From positions 85,156,541 to 85,220,540 of the forward strand of contig NC_077232.1 in NCBI RefSeq assembly GCF_027887165.1: a stretch of 64,000 bases of DNA. The letters are read 5' to 3'. Position 1 is the stretch's first letter; each line of letters opens with the position of its first letter. The position numbers were made by a program, and so were the translations under genes. Source of the DNA: Monodelphis domestica (lineage: Eukaryota > Chordata > Mammalia > Didelphimorphia > Didelphidae). Below are positions 1 through 12,605 of this stretch, piece after piece. The notes under the pieces are model-generated. The model searched no databases, was not told the origin of the DNA, and saw only the letters and a program-made list of their open reading frames with translations.

Positions 1-1847
1 ATGCAAACCATCCAATCAATTCATCTCAAGTGGTGACATGTAAGAGCCACCACTGACTTTAATTCATTTGAGCCAGTATCATCCCATTGATTATTATAAA
101 TTTTCCTCCTGGGTGAATAGTCAATTGGCTGCCAGCTTATAATAATAGCTCATAGTTCCATATGTCTCTTCAAGTTTACATCCTGTTTTCTTTACTAGGA
201 TTCTGTAGAATAGATTTTGAGAGATTTGGAATCTGAGATGTGCTTTAATTGGTCCTGGGAACTCCCAGCCTGGAAACTTCATCTACAAATTCAAATATGT
301 ACCTATTCTCTGCAACTCATAGTTTTGGAGAGTTGCCTAGTTCATTGTGAGATTGAGTAATTTGTCCAGTATCATATAGCCTCAGGCTGTGTCAGAAGGC
401 AAGACTCAAACTCAGGTCTTCCTGATCCTGAGGATGACTTTCTATCTATTCCACTGTTTCCTTCAAATGGACTTACCTATGACTTTTTACTGAAGGATAT
501 GTTGATTTTTGTTTCTTTCTGAGCCTTGGATTATTATTGCAGAAACCCAGAATTGGGTAGAATCTCAGATGTTACATAGTACAAAAAAAAGGCATGGAAT
601 GCAAATCCCTTCTGCAATATTCCTGATTAAGTGGTCATCCAGACTCAACTTCAAGATCTGGATCCACGTAAATGGTAGATTTCCATTAATGGAGAAATAA
701 CTACTTGCCCACTGAAGAAGCCTTTTATACGGCTCTGTTTATTAGAGGTTTTCCCCTTATGTTGTCAAAGTCTGCCTCTAGGCAATTTCCACCCCCTTGT
801 CCTGATTCTGTTTTCTGGGCCCAAGCAGAATAAACCCAGTCCTTCTTCCCTCTGCCAATGCTGAAGATAGCTATTGAGTCATCTTTGTACCTCCTTTTCT
901 TCAGTCAAACATTGTCATTTCTTCTTTGCCCCCTTCCTCCTCCTCTTCTTCCTCTTCATCGCTCATCGCTTTTCATCATAATGCCTGCCACTGGAGTTGT
1001 CCCAAAGATACTGTCCATGAATCTACAGAGAACCAGTTAATACTTCAAAATGCATATTCAATTATAATCAACAATCATGTTATCTACCTCTGTAATAATC
1101 TGCCAGACATTAAACAGTTGAGACTATTAGTAGAATGGCACATTGCCCTAGGACCATTTCTATCTAAACTCCATGAGGACAATATGATCTGCTATTTTAT
1201 AGTGCATTACAATTTTTAATGTGCTTGACATGCTTGATCTTATTTTATTCTTATGATAACTTTGTAAAGTCAGCCCTCCTGCCATGAGGTCCTTGTGTCC
1301 GAGACCCTGTCCTGACATGCAGGACCTAGGTACACTTTGAAGCCCTCTCAATTTTCTAGCTCGTGGCCATCATCCAGTTGAAGTTGTGGATATCAATATC
1401 TGGCAGTGCCCAAGGACTTCCATCAGTACCACTAACAAATCACTCAGAAAGCCTCAGAACATAAAGTGTTTATCCAGTAAAGAAAGCAAAAAGGACTCAC
1501 CATAGAGAGAATAGACAGTCAAGAGATGTCCCATCTCCTACACTGGGGCATCCTTTCTCAGGGACCTATATGGTTTCAATGATTTTTAAGGCTACTTTAA
1601 GTTGGACTCAAGCAAGAGGGAAGGCTAGGCTTTACCACATTTCAGAAGAGTATTATGTCGTGATACTTTTTACTCAAGAGATCTTCTACCATCATTGTAC
1701 TCCAGCAGTAGTTCACCTTTTTGTTGTTAGTGTCTTGTTCCTAGATGTCATGGGCCCTTCTCACTGCTATCACTATCCCTCCATGTTATTTGTCACTCAT
1801 CTAGCAAATGATGCTTGGCTTCTTCCTCTCAAGAAACATTTCCGGAT
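1..1847. other. Intergenic, little recognisable
   Basis: No coding exon found. A MIR/CORE-SINE remnant in minus orientation lies near 335-465 (the reversed tRNA-SINE core: CATATAGCC, then CTCAAACTCAGGTCTTCCTG). Short pyrimidine-rich tracts occur near 925-965. The rest looks like unassigned, old non-coding sequence. Confidence 0.5.
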
Positions 1848-2051
1848 GGGCAGCTAGATCGATCAGTGGGTGGAGAGCAGGGCATGGAGATGAGAGGTCT
1901 TGGGTTCAAAGCTAGCCTCAGACTTTTCCTAGCTGAGTGACCCTGGGCAAGTCACTTGACCCCCATTGTCTAGCCCTTACCACTCTTTTGCCTTGGAACC
2001 AATATACAATATTGAATCTAAGAAGGAAGGTGAGGGTTTAAAAAAAAAAGA
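1848..2051 (+). repeat. tRNA-headed SINE, family A
   Basis: A full-length copy of the commonest SINE here. It starts GGGCAGCTAG, has the box-B-like GGTCTTGGGTTCAAA, the CORE CTGAGTGACCCTGGGCAAGT, then TAGCCCTTACCACTC and a 3' end GGTGAGGGTTT plus A-run. Confidence 0.85.
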
Positions 2052-3894
2052 AACAAACATTTCTGGACCATTTTGGAACTTCACTAGATTATATTCTTAT
2101 CCTTTCCTACCTTTGGGACATTGTTTCTGGCCCATTTCAAATTTCTTTTGTTTCATGTTGAATCTCGTAGCACCATGCATCAGCATTATACAGAAGGTCT
2201 CATAGGGATCTGAGAATACTTTCTTGAACCTAAAGTTGCTCTCCATTTTCTACTTTGGGTTGTTTCATGTTAGGTCTATTCTAATTATTTCTCTCTTTTT
2301 CCAGTACCTGGGGAGTACCTCTTGCTCAAGTGTATATTCCCCATTGAGTCATTTGGGATTCAGAGAGGTACTCTCACTTTCCTTCCAATGCTCATCATCT
2401 TCTGGGACAGATGGACTTGGTCATACAAATTATGGCCAGATTGCTTCTTGGAGATCTTCAAAATGGAAGGCAGAGGTGGTAGGAATGGTGTGTAGCTCAG
2501 AGCAATAGGTCTCTCACTATAAATATTAATATCCTCATTTTACAAAAGGAGAAACTGAGATTTAGAGAAGTTAAATTAATTTCCTACAGCCATATAGCTA
2601 GTGAAAAAATAAGAACTGGAACCCAAATACATTGACTTCAAATTCCATTGCTCTTTTCATTAGTCAATGTTGAGTCTCTTGTGAGAGTATCTCAGAAAGC
2701 AAATGGAATAAGAATGAACATTCTGTGTTTGCTATCCAATGAGGAAACTGATCTGACCAGAGCAGAGGATATTAAAAGTCTTATGTGGCTGCACAAATAA
2801 CTCATAAACCAATTTACATTTTTATGAGACATGTATTGAGAATGGGAATAAGGAAAGGTGAGGGACAATGACTACAAAAGCATGTCAAGTTCCACTGGGA
2901 ATGGTATCAATAATATTTCAGTCAAAGGGTGGATGGAAAAACCCATTGGTTCTTAAGGTGTGGCAGCCAATCAAATACTAATATAACTTCATTATTTATT
3001 TTTCTGGCAAAACCTAAGTTCTCTCTAAATACTTTTTAGCTGTTAACATATTTTATTGCCATGTGAGCAGTCCATTGTATTTTTTTTATCATACATTTCC
3101 TTGATGGCATCTTTTATTCTTTTTCTTTATAGTTCTTTATTTGTTGTGTGAGATGCTTGCTCACATTCCATGCATATCTCCATTTCCCATAGGAGATTGC
3201 CGAATTCTATATTAACAACAGAGAAATGTATGCTTTTCAAAGGTGATCACCAATCTCATGGGAGAGATCCAAGACAGAGTGTAAGTTGAAGACAATTTTC
3301 CAGTAGATGATAAAGTCCTTGAGATGTTCCTCTTTGAGGAGTATATTTAGCTGGTAACATAAACCCCTAGAACAGTTCAGAGGCTCTGAGATGAAATAAC
3401 TATTCAGAAGAGTTTGGCCCAGCCATTCACATAGGAAAAATCTATGTAGATGAATAATTATTGGCCAGATTCTAACATCCAGGTATTTGGACAAACTATA
3501 GAACCCATGCACAGCATATGGACCAAGTGGATCCACAACTAATGAGTGGCAAGAGAATGGGTGATGTTGCCTTTGGGAAATTGCAAATATCCTTCAATAA
3601 CCCCAAATTTGTCATACATATCCATCTTGAAAAATCTATGTTTTTGATAGATTGAGTTTTTACTGTCTTTCTCTTCCCCCTGTATCCTTCCCTTCTGTCC
3701 CCCTAACCACCCATTTGACAAGGAAAATTTCTAAAAGAAAGAGAAATAAAGTCAGAAAAATCAATAAATAATTTAAAACCTGATGTTTATTGCAAAGTTC
3801 TACATTATGGACCTTCACCTTTGTAAAGGAGCTAAAACAGTTATCAATTCCCATTTCTTTTCTGGGACCAACTTTTATCTATAATTGTACAACA
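2052..3894. other. Intergenic with one MIR remnant
   Basis: A MIR-like remnant in minus orientation lies at about 2525-2670 (CTCATTTTACAAAAGGAGAA onward). The remaining sequence is AT-rich with no supported gene; open frames in it are short and unlike any family I know. Confidence 0.45.
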
Positions 3895-4320
3895 TTCAGT
3901 TTCAATTATTTTGGAGTTGTTCTCCTTTATATTTTTGGGGTCATTGTATATGTTGTTTCTCTGACTGCCTAATTCACTTGTCATTAGTATAGATAAATAT
4001 TTCCATATCTCCCTCTATTTATCACTGTCATGTCTTTCAGTACAGTAATATTGCATTCATTCATTTGCCACAATTTATTTATCCATTCCCAAACTGATGC
4101 TTCATTTCCAGTTTGCTACCACAACATTTTTAATGCTGCTATAAATATTTTGGCATTTATAGACATGTTCTTTCATCAATGACCTCCACTTTCCTATTAA
4201 TGGGTCAAAGGTAGGTCCAGGTTTTAATATGACTATGCTTGTGGTAAATAATACAATTAGGTGCTTTCTGAAATGATTAAGGGTTTGTACCCAAAGAGAA
4301 GTTATAAATGGGTTCTTCAA
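3895..4320 (-). mobile_element. L1 3' fragment, old
   Basis: Read on the minus strand, this carries the end of L1 ORF2 and 3' region: a TTTGGGTACAAACCC-type motif, then AATATTTATAGCAGCATT and AACTGGAAATGAAGCATCAG, all typical of mammalian L1. Many stops and indels make it a decayed fragment. Confidence 0.65.
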
Positions 4321-4394
4321 GTTGTAAGTCTATGAGTTTAATTTTGAGTTCTAGCAAAATTCTAAAACCCATTAGCAAAAAGATAATTGGTGAA

Positions 4395-5110
4395 CATCTA
4401 GAAATGAAAGTAAGGAGTATGAGGTCTGCATAGCTTCATCAATAACAAACCATGATAGACTAATATCATTCTACTTTTTTGACAATGTTACTAAACTGAT
4501 AAAACGAGGAAGATGCTATTGATATATAAAACTGGCTTAATTTTAGCAAAGCATTTGACAGACTCTTTGATGATATTATATAAAAGGTGGAGATGGTAGT
4601 CTTGATGGATGATACAATTAGGTGGATTTAAAATTGGATGAAAGGCTGGCTCCCCAAAGGAGTCTTTAATGGGCCAATAATTTATGAGGTCTCTGGTGGA
4701 ATGCCCTAGGAATCTATGCTTGGCATTCTACTTTTAGGCAGTTTTTATCAGTGACTTGGACTGAGTCAAGAGATCATGTGCTTATCAATTTTGCAACTCA
4801 AACAAAGCTGAGAGATTTAGCAAACATGCTGAGTTACAGAGATTCATAAAAGTTCATAAAAGTCTTGCAAGATTAGGACAATGTTTTAATATGATTACAT
4901 TTACATTCAAAGTCTCATAAATGAGTTGAAAATGCACAAGTACAAGGAAAGTTGGAAGGTGGTTAGAAAAGAGTTAAATATTAAAAGATGTGGGAATTTC
5001 AGTGGAATATAAGCTCAGTTTGATCTAACAATGTGATATGCAAAAAAGAGTAATACAATGTTAATCCATGAATTAATAGATGCAAACTTGCTAGCTTCAC
5101 AATCACAGTA
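4395..5110 (+). mobile_element. CR1/L3-type LINE reverse transcriptase relic
   Basis: The plus strand encodes a broken FSKAFD motif near 4545 and a degenerate G-P-G-ILLLG-F motif near 4700-4750, in the order seen in the CR1/L3 reverse transcriptase. Many stops and frameshifts; ancient. Confidence 0.55.
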
Positions 5111-5189
5111 TAATATTTTAGGAAAGACATTGATAAACTAGGGCATTGTGCTTAGTTAGTACAATATTTTAGTAAGGATATTGAAGTCA

Positions 5190-5680
5190 TTTATGTAGCT
5201 TAGTGGACTGAATGTTGGACTTGTAGGCAGGAAGACCTGAATTCATTCTCTCCTCAGACACTTATGAGCTGTGTGACCCTGGGCAAGCCTCTGCCTCAGT
5301 TTCTTCATCTGTATTTTCAAAACTTAAAGCACTAAGTAAATGTTTTATCTTTATTATAATCATCAGCTAGAGAGTATCCACAAGGAGCAACCAAAAGAGT
5401 AAAGGTACTTACTAGAAAAACTTGGATTCGTTCTTTTAATCTAAGACATAGAAGCCATTCTCTGTAAATACACAGAAATCCTCTAGGTTCTATAAAGCAA
5501 TTGGAGTATAGTGGAAAGAACTCTGAATTTGTATTCAGAAGATTAAGCTATGAAATCTCATTTTAGGCAAGTCACATATTCTTTATGTTAAAGTTTCTTC
5601 ATCTCTAAAATGAGGGTCATAATATACTACCTAATTCACAGATTCTTTGTAAAAATCCGATGAGATGATTGAGGATGATA
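5190..5680 (+). repeat. Two tRNA-SINE/MIR remnants in a row
   Basis: The first (about 5190-5380) has GCAGGAAGACCTGAATTC, then GTGTGACCCTGGGCAAG and CAGTTTCTTCATCTG. The second (about 5500-5680) has GTGGAAAGAACTCTGAATTT and a MIR-like end with a GATGAGATGATTGAGG tail. Both are in plus orientation and degraded. Confidence 0.6.
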
Positions 5681-6662
5681 ATGGTGGTGGTGGTGACTCA
5701 GCCTTAGCAATGATTTCCAAGAGAGAGATTCATTTAAAAACCTTTCAGATACAAGCTCTTATGTTCTTACCTAAAAAAGTTGTTTCATAGGGTGGGTTGG
5801 GGGACTGATGAGAACAGCTGATTTCCTTGTTTGAGGCCAGATGATGGAGGAGACAAAATACAGGGCTGGGCATTCTTGACACCCATGTCCCTCAGAGCCT
5901 TTTAGCAGCTCAGCCCAGTCTAGCCCAACTCAAATACTCAATTTATCACCACCTAGAAGAGAAGCAGCCCCTCCTTCTCCATCCTTTTGTGTCAATTCCT
6001 TTCAAACTCTTGTTATTGCTCAGTCCTTTGGTACTAGATCCAAGCTGTGTCAGGAATGGGTGGTGACTGCTTGGTTCCTGGAAGTAAGAGGTCAGAATAT
6101 ATTGCTGATTCATGATGCTGTTCTATTCAGGATACTCCCTCTCTGTCTATTCTTCTGACCTCTGACCTTGAGCTTGAGACTCAAATCTCTTGGCTGACAC
6201 TTATCAGGCTCAATCTTAAGGAACAGCTCCAGTAAGCAGAACTCTCTGACTTGTTTCCCCTCTAGTCATTGCAGTATCTAGGAAATTCCCTCTTAAGTTT
6301 CAAATGTAGATTGTGTTTAATTCTCTGCTGATATAGGTAAAAGGATCTCTTGCTGTTGTATGATCCATTCAACATAGCAATGAGTATTTTTGATAGAAAA
6401 CAGCTTTGATTTTACCCCTCAGAAAATACGTAGGTGATTCATAAACAAGTCACACAAGTCAGCTCCTCACCCTCCAGGGTTTTACATTGACACCCAGATC
6501 ATTACTGACATCCTAAGCTTTGGTATCTCCTTGAATTGGAAAATAAATATGGGACAGAAAGACAGAACCCCTCTCCATTTATTATTCATTCTATTTTGTC
6601 TGAAAAATTCATGATGGGGTAGCAGGAAGACAAGTCCTGTGTGTATGTGTATATATATATAC

Positions 6663-6694
<32 letters not shown>

Positions 6695-6890
6695 TATTGC
6701 TTTCCCAGCTTTGGAGGCCATATTTTCAGATATATACTCTTCTCCCCAAAAACCTGGCATTGCCCAGAGCTTTCCCCTTCTCTTTCTAAAAGATTTAATT
6801 CATCCTTACATTCTTGAATTTGAGGTTGTCCAGGAAAAGGAGAGGAGGGAGTGAGCACTGAGGGAGTTTTGCCTTCTCCCTCTCATATAA
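5681..6890. other. Mostly unique intergenic sequence
   Basis: About 900 bases without an obvious repeat (5700-6600), followed by a TA-rich microsatellite. No exon with flanking splice signals and family similarity was found. Confidence 0.4.
6639..6696. repeat. (TG)/(TA) microsatellite
   Basis: A short GT stretch leads into TATATA blocks separated by single C's (TATACATATA) up to 6696. Confidence 0.9.
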
Positions 6891-8131
6891 CCTGTTATGG
6901 GAGAGAACAGAACAACAGAAGACAAGACATCCCAAGGAAAACTATTTTACCAGAGTTTATTGGTGTACCATGCTGCTAAATGAAAGAAAATCACCTCTAG
7001 ATGCCCTCACCCATCCCAGGAATCCCTTAGAAGGACCCCCATGGCCTGGAGAGATGCTGGGACAAACAAGCCAGGCTGGACAGTAGTGAAGAGCAGGAGA
7101 CCCAGAGAGACTTTGAGGAAGCTCTAACACTCTTTACCTGAGCTCCACAGTGACCAGATCCAGCTGAGCCCAGCCACAATCTTTACTGAGCCCATGGGTG
7201 CTAGGAACACACCTCCTGTGTTGTGTAGAGCAACACTCTCTAACCAAGCCAAATGGTGCCAGAGCCCAGCCCAAGCCTTCCCCAAATCGGTGAAGGGCTG
7301 GCCAAGTCCAACCTGAGAGAGAAAGCTCAGCTCACTTCTGTATAACTGAAAATCTGTTACCCTAAAAGAGAACTACATTTCCCAGGAGCCCACTGACTTC
7401 CTGTCATTATATACTTCCTGTAGACAGAGGCTGAATATCTAGTGGGTGGCCCTGCTGGGTCTCTTGGGCTTCCTGTCAGCATGGTTAGGTGGTGATTTTG
7501 TACATGGGTACATGGGTACATGGGTACATGGTTAGGGGGATTTTGAAATGGCTAAATAGCCATGGGCATATGGTCTTTATTTTGTATCTTCTCTATTCCT
7601 TTATTTCTAATGATCATTAATAAATCTCTTTAATATAATATTTTTGTTATTACACATTAATTTTAATTTTTACACTTCAAAGGTCCAATGCAGTTCTCCC
7701 AGAAACACCCTAAGGCCATCCAAGCTCCAACATGTCCCAATGTGTCCCTAGCCTGCCTCAGGAGGTCTGGGTGGGAGAAAGGTCCCAGGCAAAGTCTAGC
7801 CCTAGAAGTCCCTGAAAACTATTCTGGGAGCCCAGTACAAGAGTCCAAGATTAGCCCTGAGCCTAGAAATAGAGGGGGGGAAACCCCATATAGAGTTACA
7901 GAAGAGAGAGATCCTGGAGGACTGTAATAAGAGGGAGATAGAGGCAGAGTCCACCATAGGAGCATTCCAGGAGACCTTTAAAGGAAGGACCTGGTCTGGA
8001 CTACTATATTCAGGCCAGACAGTCCCTGACCATACTCTTTGTGGAGCTTGACCCAAGTTACCCCTACTCCACCTATACGCAAACCAAGGATAATCCCCAA
8101 TACATGAGAAAATACTACTGCACACCCTCAC
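6891..8131 (-). mobile_element. Retroviral LTR (outer), interrupted by a younger LTR
   Basis: On the minus strand the element starts TGTGAGGGTGTGCAG at 8131 and reads toward an AATAAACTCTGG poly(A)-signal region near 6955-6965. Pieces 6891-7338 and 7675-8131 become continuous when the nested 7339-7674 LTR and one copy of its target duplication are set aside. The left end is uncertain: TGTTATGG near 6893 is a candidate, and I could not find a matching target duplication. No viral gene is present. Confidence 0.5.
7339..7674 (+). mobile_element. Solo LTR with exact 4-bp target duplication
   Basis: It begins TGTATAACTG and ends TTTTTACA, flanked by CTTC on both sides (7335-7338 and 7675-7678). 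An AATAAA lies in GATCATTAATAAATC near the 3' end. It is clearly related to the LTR at 29136-29418. The 4-bp duplication and TG/CA ends fit a class I (gammaretrovirus-like) family. No viral gene is present. Confidence 0.82.
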
Positions 8132-8159
8132 AAAATGTCAAGATGAAACATCAGAGAAA

Positions 8160-8345
8160 AGTCATCATTGTCTTTTTTTAGAAGATATTTCATTGTCCCA
8201 ATTACATGTAATAACAATTTTCAACATATGTTTTCCAAAATGATGAGATCCAAATTGTCTCCCTCCCTCCTTCCTCTCCCTACCCCTTCCAAGAGATGGC
8301 AAGCAATTTGATCTGGGTTATACACACAAAACAAAACCTTGTCTC
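8160..8345 (-). mobile_element. L1 3' end fragment
   Basis: The reverse of a marsupial L1 3' UTR: CCCAATTACATGTAATAAC, then GAGATCCAAATTGTCTCCC and GATCTGGGTTATACACAC. Confidence 0.65.
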
Positions 8346-8399
8346 CTTGTCATAGGGAATACTGAGTATTGGAGGAAATGAAACATGCAATATAGAATG

Positions 8400-8936
8400 G
8401 GAAAGCTAGGGAGGAAAAAATGATAAGGAAAATTGACACCTTTAAACAGATGGTGGAAAATCTTACTCTAAGCACTAAATGTTCTGAAAATTAGAATGGG
8501 TCACCCAGAAAGCAATGACTTAACAAGAAATGGGGGGGGGAATTTGAAGGGAAAAACAAAACAAAACAGAAGAAAATCTAAAAAATTTAGTACAAAAAAT
8601 AATGTCTTAAAAATAGGTCAAGGAGAAATAATCTAAGACTTACCCATAAACTATGATTAGAATAAAAGCTTGTATACCATGTTTCAGAAAAGTATAAAAG
8701 AAAATTACTTAGAATTTTAAGATCCAGAACAAATATAGGGGGGAAAAAATCCACCAATCACCTTTTGAAAGAAGGTCCCAAATGAAAACTCCCAGGAACA
8801 TCATAGCCAAAAAACACAGGTTCCAGGTCAAAGAAAAACACTATAATCATCCAAAAAGAATTAATCCAAATACCAAGGAGTCACAATAAGGATTACAGAA
8901 GACTTAACAGTTGTACTCTTAACGAGGAGAAGAACT
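8400..8936 (+). mobile_element. L1 internal fragment (5' half type)
   Basis: It contains the L1 wording CCACCAATCACCTTTTGAAA, AATGAAAACTCCCAGGAACA, CCAAATACCAAGGAGTCAC and AAGGATTACAGAAGAC. It is 5'-truncated, carries many stops, and its 3' side is cut by a SINE. Confidence 0.6.
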
Positions 8937-9131
8937 CGGTGCAAGTAGGAAGCTCAGTGGATAGTGAGCCAGAGAGAGGAGGTCCTAGTTACAAATCTGG
9001 CCTCAGACACTTTCTACCTATGTGAGCCAAAGCAAATCATTTAACCCCAGCTGTCTAGCCCTTACTGCTCTTCTGCCTTGGATCTGATAGAATTGATTCT
9101 AAGACAGAAGGTAAGGGATTTCTTTAAAAAA
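8937..9131 (+). repeat. tRNA-headed SINE, family A
   Basis: Head AGGAAGCTCAGTGGATAG, core CTGGCCTCAGACACTTTC, TAGCCCTTACTGCTCTTCTG, tail AGAAGGTAAGGG plus T/A run. Moderately diverged. Confidence 0.8.
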
Positions 9132-11754
9132 GAAACACAAAAGTAAAGAGATAAAGTTTTTAAAACCAGGAATAACCTGTTTAGAAAGCTAATCAAGATC
9201 ATGCAACTAGTAAGTGTCTGAGGCTGAATTTGACCTTAGGTTTTCCTGATTCCAGGTCTGGTACTTTATTATTTGCACAAGAGGTAAAAAAAAAAAATAG
9301 ACCTTTAGAATTGGTCTTACAATACAGAATTTCCATGCATTCTAGAGGGAAAAGCCAGAAATTAATAGACAATTTAAAGTGGAAATAAATGCAGGTACTA
9401 AGAGAAACATAGAAAGGTAAACATATTTGTTTAATCAAAAAGGAATATGTGGGAATGAATTGTTCATGTGTTCATAGGAAGATAAAAAACAAATATCTTT
9501 TAATAATCTTAATATCTTTAATGCAAGATGCACTGCATATGTTATCTTATTTGATTCTCCCATAATCTTGGGAGGTAGATGCTGTTATTATTCCCATTTT
9601 AAAGATGAGAAAACAGAGACTGAGTGGCTAAGTAATTTTCCCAAGGGTCTCATGTTTTCTTGACTCTAAAACCTAGCACTTTAATCATTATGCTACCTAG
9701 CTGGCTTCCTCTAGCTGACTCCAAATATACTGGGAAATGACCAAAGAGAATATAAAATTTCATAAGATTTGGTTCCATGCTATATTTAGACAGCAGATTT
9801 CATATTTATTTATTTTGATCAATAGTCCATTCTATTCATTGGATGAATTGGGATCTGCCAGCTAAGGAGCAGTTAGTGGGTTCAGCTGTGGGACATCAGC
9901 ATAGACATTTGTAGGCTTGGCCACAATCTTGTGGCCATTTTGGTATCCTAAAATCTCTTAGGAGAGGACCTTCTTCCACACATTCTTCAGAAAGTCACCA
10001 ACATATAAGGCCTTGGCCAGTGGCTCACATTCAGTTCCATGCAGTGGGCAATTCAGAAATTGCAATCAGCCAAATAAAAACTCCCTTGCTGATAATTAAC
10101 CCAGTGAAATGCTGTGAAAATGCATGGAGGCTTAACAAAAGTGCCACCCATGTTACATGATCATTCAGTCCTTCTCTGGAGTCCAGAGTCATGATAATAG
10201 TAAAGCACACACACACACACACACACAAACACAAAGACTTTTGTATGTCCTTTCCAAATATGGTCCAATAAATTTTCTGAGATGGGAGGTATCAATATTT
10301 TTCCCATTAGTAAAATGAGACTCACTTTCCCCCAGGTAAGTTCCTTCTGCTTGAGGAGACTTGAAGGTTGAGTTGGATAGAGGAAATAAATCCTGGTCTT
10401 GGAGTCAGGGGACCTATGTTCTAGTCCCAACTGTGCCTCTCAAATAAACTAGAATCATGTGTTGTTGGGAAAATGACTTCCCTTTTATAGGTCTCTTTCC
10501 TTTTCTGTAACATGAGGGGTTGGCCTAAGTGATATCTCAGAGACGTCTCTTCCAGCTCTGAAATGCCATCATTCTAAAGAGATGTAGTGGGAAATAAAAT
10601 GCTATGACTGGTTCTTGATTTAAAACATGGTGGAACACAAAAAGCACATGATCTTAGAACAAGAGAAACTTGGTTTGCATATTGGCTTTTTTCCTTATTA
10701 GCTATGTGACACTAAGCAAGTAATTTTCCTTCCCTGGGATTCAGTTTCCTCTTCCAAGGTAAAAGATATTATAAAGTTCCTTCTAGCTATATGAGGCTAT
10801 AAAATTCGGGCTATTCTCCATGTTCCTCTTTCTTAGGAAGCTCATCCCAAGTCTGAGGGGTCTGGAAAGGGGATTCATGAGAAGAAAACAAGTCATAACA
10901 TTTTTTTTTATGAAAAAAGGTTTGTTAGGAAGATTCCTCAAAAATGTTTTGGTCTGCAATTATTTGGACTTTCCTTCAAAAAGAATCATAGACTCGTTGA
11001 TATGATAAGTCCCTTGAGAGATTAACTTGTCCTTCTTTCTGATAGGACTTATTAGCCATCCCAGACGAAGATGAGTACACCCTGTTTTTACCCCCAGAAA
11101 AGATTCCTTGATCTCCCTAGAGAGCCCATCCCAATTTAACAAGACCCTTCCTGACATTGTTCATTTTCTTCCCAATCATCCTGGACTGTTTACACCCATG
11201 GAATTCAACCACAAGTAATTTGTCCTTGAAACAACCAAAAACCACTGTGGATGAGAGAAGCAATCATGTGACACTTTTGACTAGGAATTAGAGGTCTGCC
11301 CTTGTAACTGGATTCTGCCAAGTTGGCATTCAATCTTCATTCCTTTCTAGCCTGCACTCCTAAATATCTGAACTTTCTTTGTTATGTGCCTTATGGGCAT
11401 CTTGCCCCTTTTCTTCTTTTAAGCTTCCTTTTTTATATTATCTCCTCTCATTAAAATGTAAGTTCCTTGAGGTCAGGGACTGTTTTTGTTTTGGCTTATA
11501 TTTTTATGCCTCGTGCTTACTACATCACCTGTAAATGCTTTTTGACTTGATTTAAGGTGTGTCACTAGTGAAATATTTTCTGGGTTGAGGAATCAAATAA
11601 AAGACGTTATATATTATATGCAAGTTTCAGTTAATAGAATTATAATATAATATTTAATAGGAGTCCTGCCAAAATCTTTTTATGAAACAAATGTGGTGTT
11701 GATACCTAAACCAGGAAGTTAAAAAACAGACAAATAAAATTATACTCTCAAGTA
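9132..11754. other. Intergenic with MIR, CR1/L3 and L2 remnants
   Basis: MIR remnants lie at about 9185-9265 and 9517-9715 (minus), 10380-10580 and 10640-10800 (plus). A CR1/L3 antisense piece lies at 10985-11220 (AATCATAGACTCG onward) and an L2 3' end at 11330-11570 (AGTTCCTTGAGGTCAGGGAC). 9780-10200 reads on the minus strand like a decayed coding relic with stops, which I do not recognise. Confidence 0.45.
10206..10229. repeat. (CA)12 microsatellite
   Basis: An uninterrupted CA run of 24 bases. Confidence 0.95.
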
Positions 11755-12605
11755 TTTATTTTTTTTAATTTTTTAGAAAAATTTTCCATGGTTACATGAT
11801 TCATGATGTCCCCCCCCCCCCAACATACACATCTCTACTCTTTTCTCTCCCTTTCTGGAGCTGACAAGCAATTCCACTGGGTTATACATGTAACATTGTT
11901 CAAAACCTATTTCCATGTTATTTATAATTACAAGTAGAGTAATCCTTTAACATCAAAACCCTAATCATATCCCCATTGAACTATGTGATCAAGCAGTTGT
12001 TTTTCTTCTGTGTTTCTACTCCCACAATTCTTTCTCTGGATGCAGATAGTGTTCTTTCTCATAAGTTCCTCTGGATTGTCCAGGGTCATTGCATTACTGC
12101 TAGTAACAAAGTCAGTTACACTCCATTGTACCATAATGTATCAGTCTCTGTGTACAATGTTCTCCTGGTTCTGCTCCTTTCACTCTGTATCAATTCCTGG
12201 AGGTGGTTCCATTTCACATGGAATTCCTCCAGTTTATTATTCCTTTGAGCACAATAGTATTCTATCACCTTCAGATGCCACATCACCTTCAGCCATTCCC
12301 CAATCAATGGACACCCCCTCATTTTCCAGTTTTTTGCCACCACAAAGAACTCAGCTATAAATATTTTTGTAAAAGTCTTTTTTCTTATTATCTCTTTGGG
12401 GTACAAACCCAGCAGTAGTATCACTGGGTCAAAGGGTAAGCATTCTTTTAAAGCCCTTTGCACATAATTCCAAATTACCCCCCGAGAATGGTTGGACGAA
12501 TTCACAACTCCATCAGCAGAGTATTAGTGCCCCAATTTTGCCACATCCCCTCCAATATTTATCATTTTCTTTTGCTTCCATATTGGCCAGTCTGCTAATA
12601 CACCC
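11755..12605 (-). mobile_element. L1 3' end with preserved ORF2 tail
   Basis: On the minus strand this is a 5'-truncated marsupial-type L1: the C-terminal part of ORF2 and the 3' UTR ending near 11755. A 129-codon frame (12116-12505) stays open and carries FDPVILLLGLYPKE, KIFIAEFFVVAKNWK and EYYCAQRNNKLEEF, equivalent to the FDPAIPLLGIYPK...EYYAAIKN end of human L1 ORF2. A poly-C run of 11 sits at 11811-11821. It is less decayed than the other L1 pieces here. Confidence 0.82.

Noticed and set aside
1848..2051. tRNA gene at the SINE heads (here and in the other copies)
   Set aside because: The A- and B-box-like parts belong to SINE heads; no complete cloverleaf or anticodon stem was seen.
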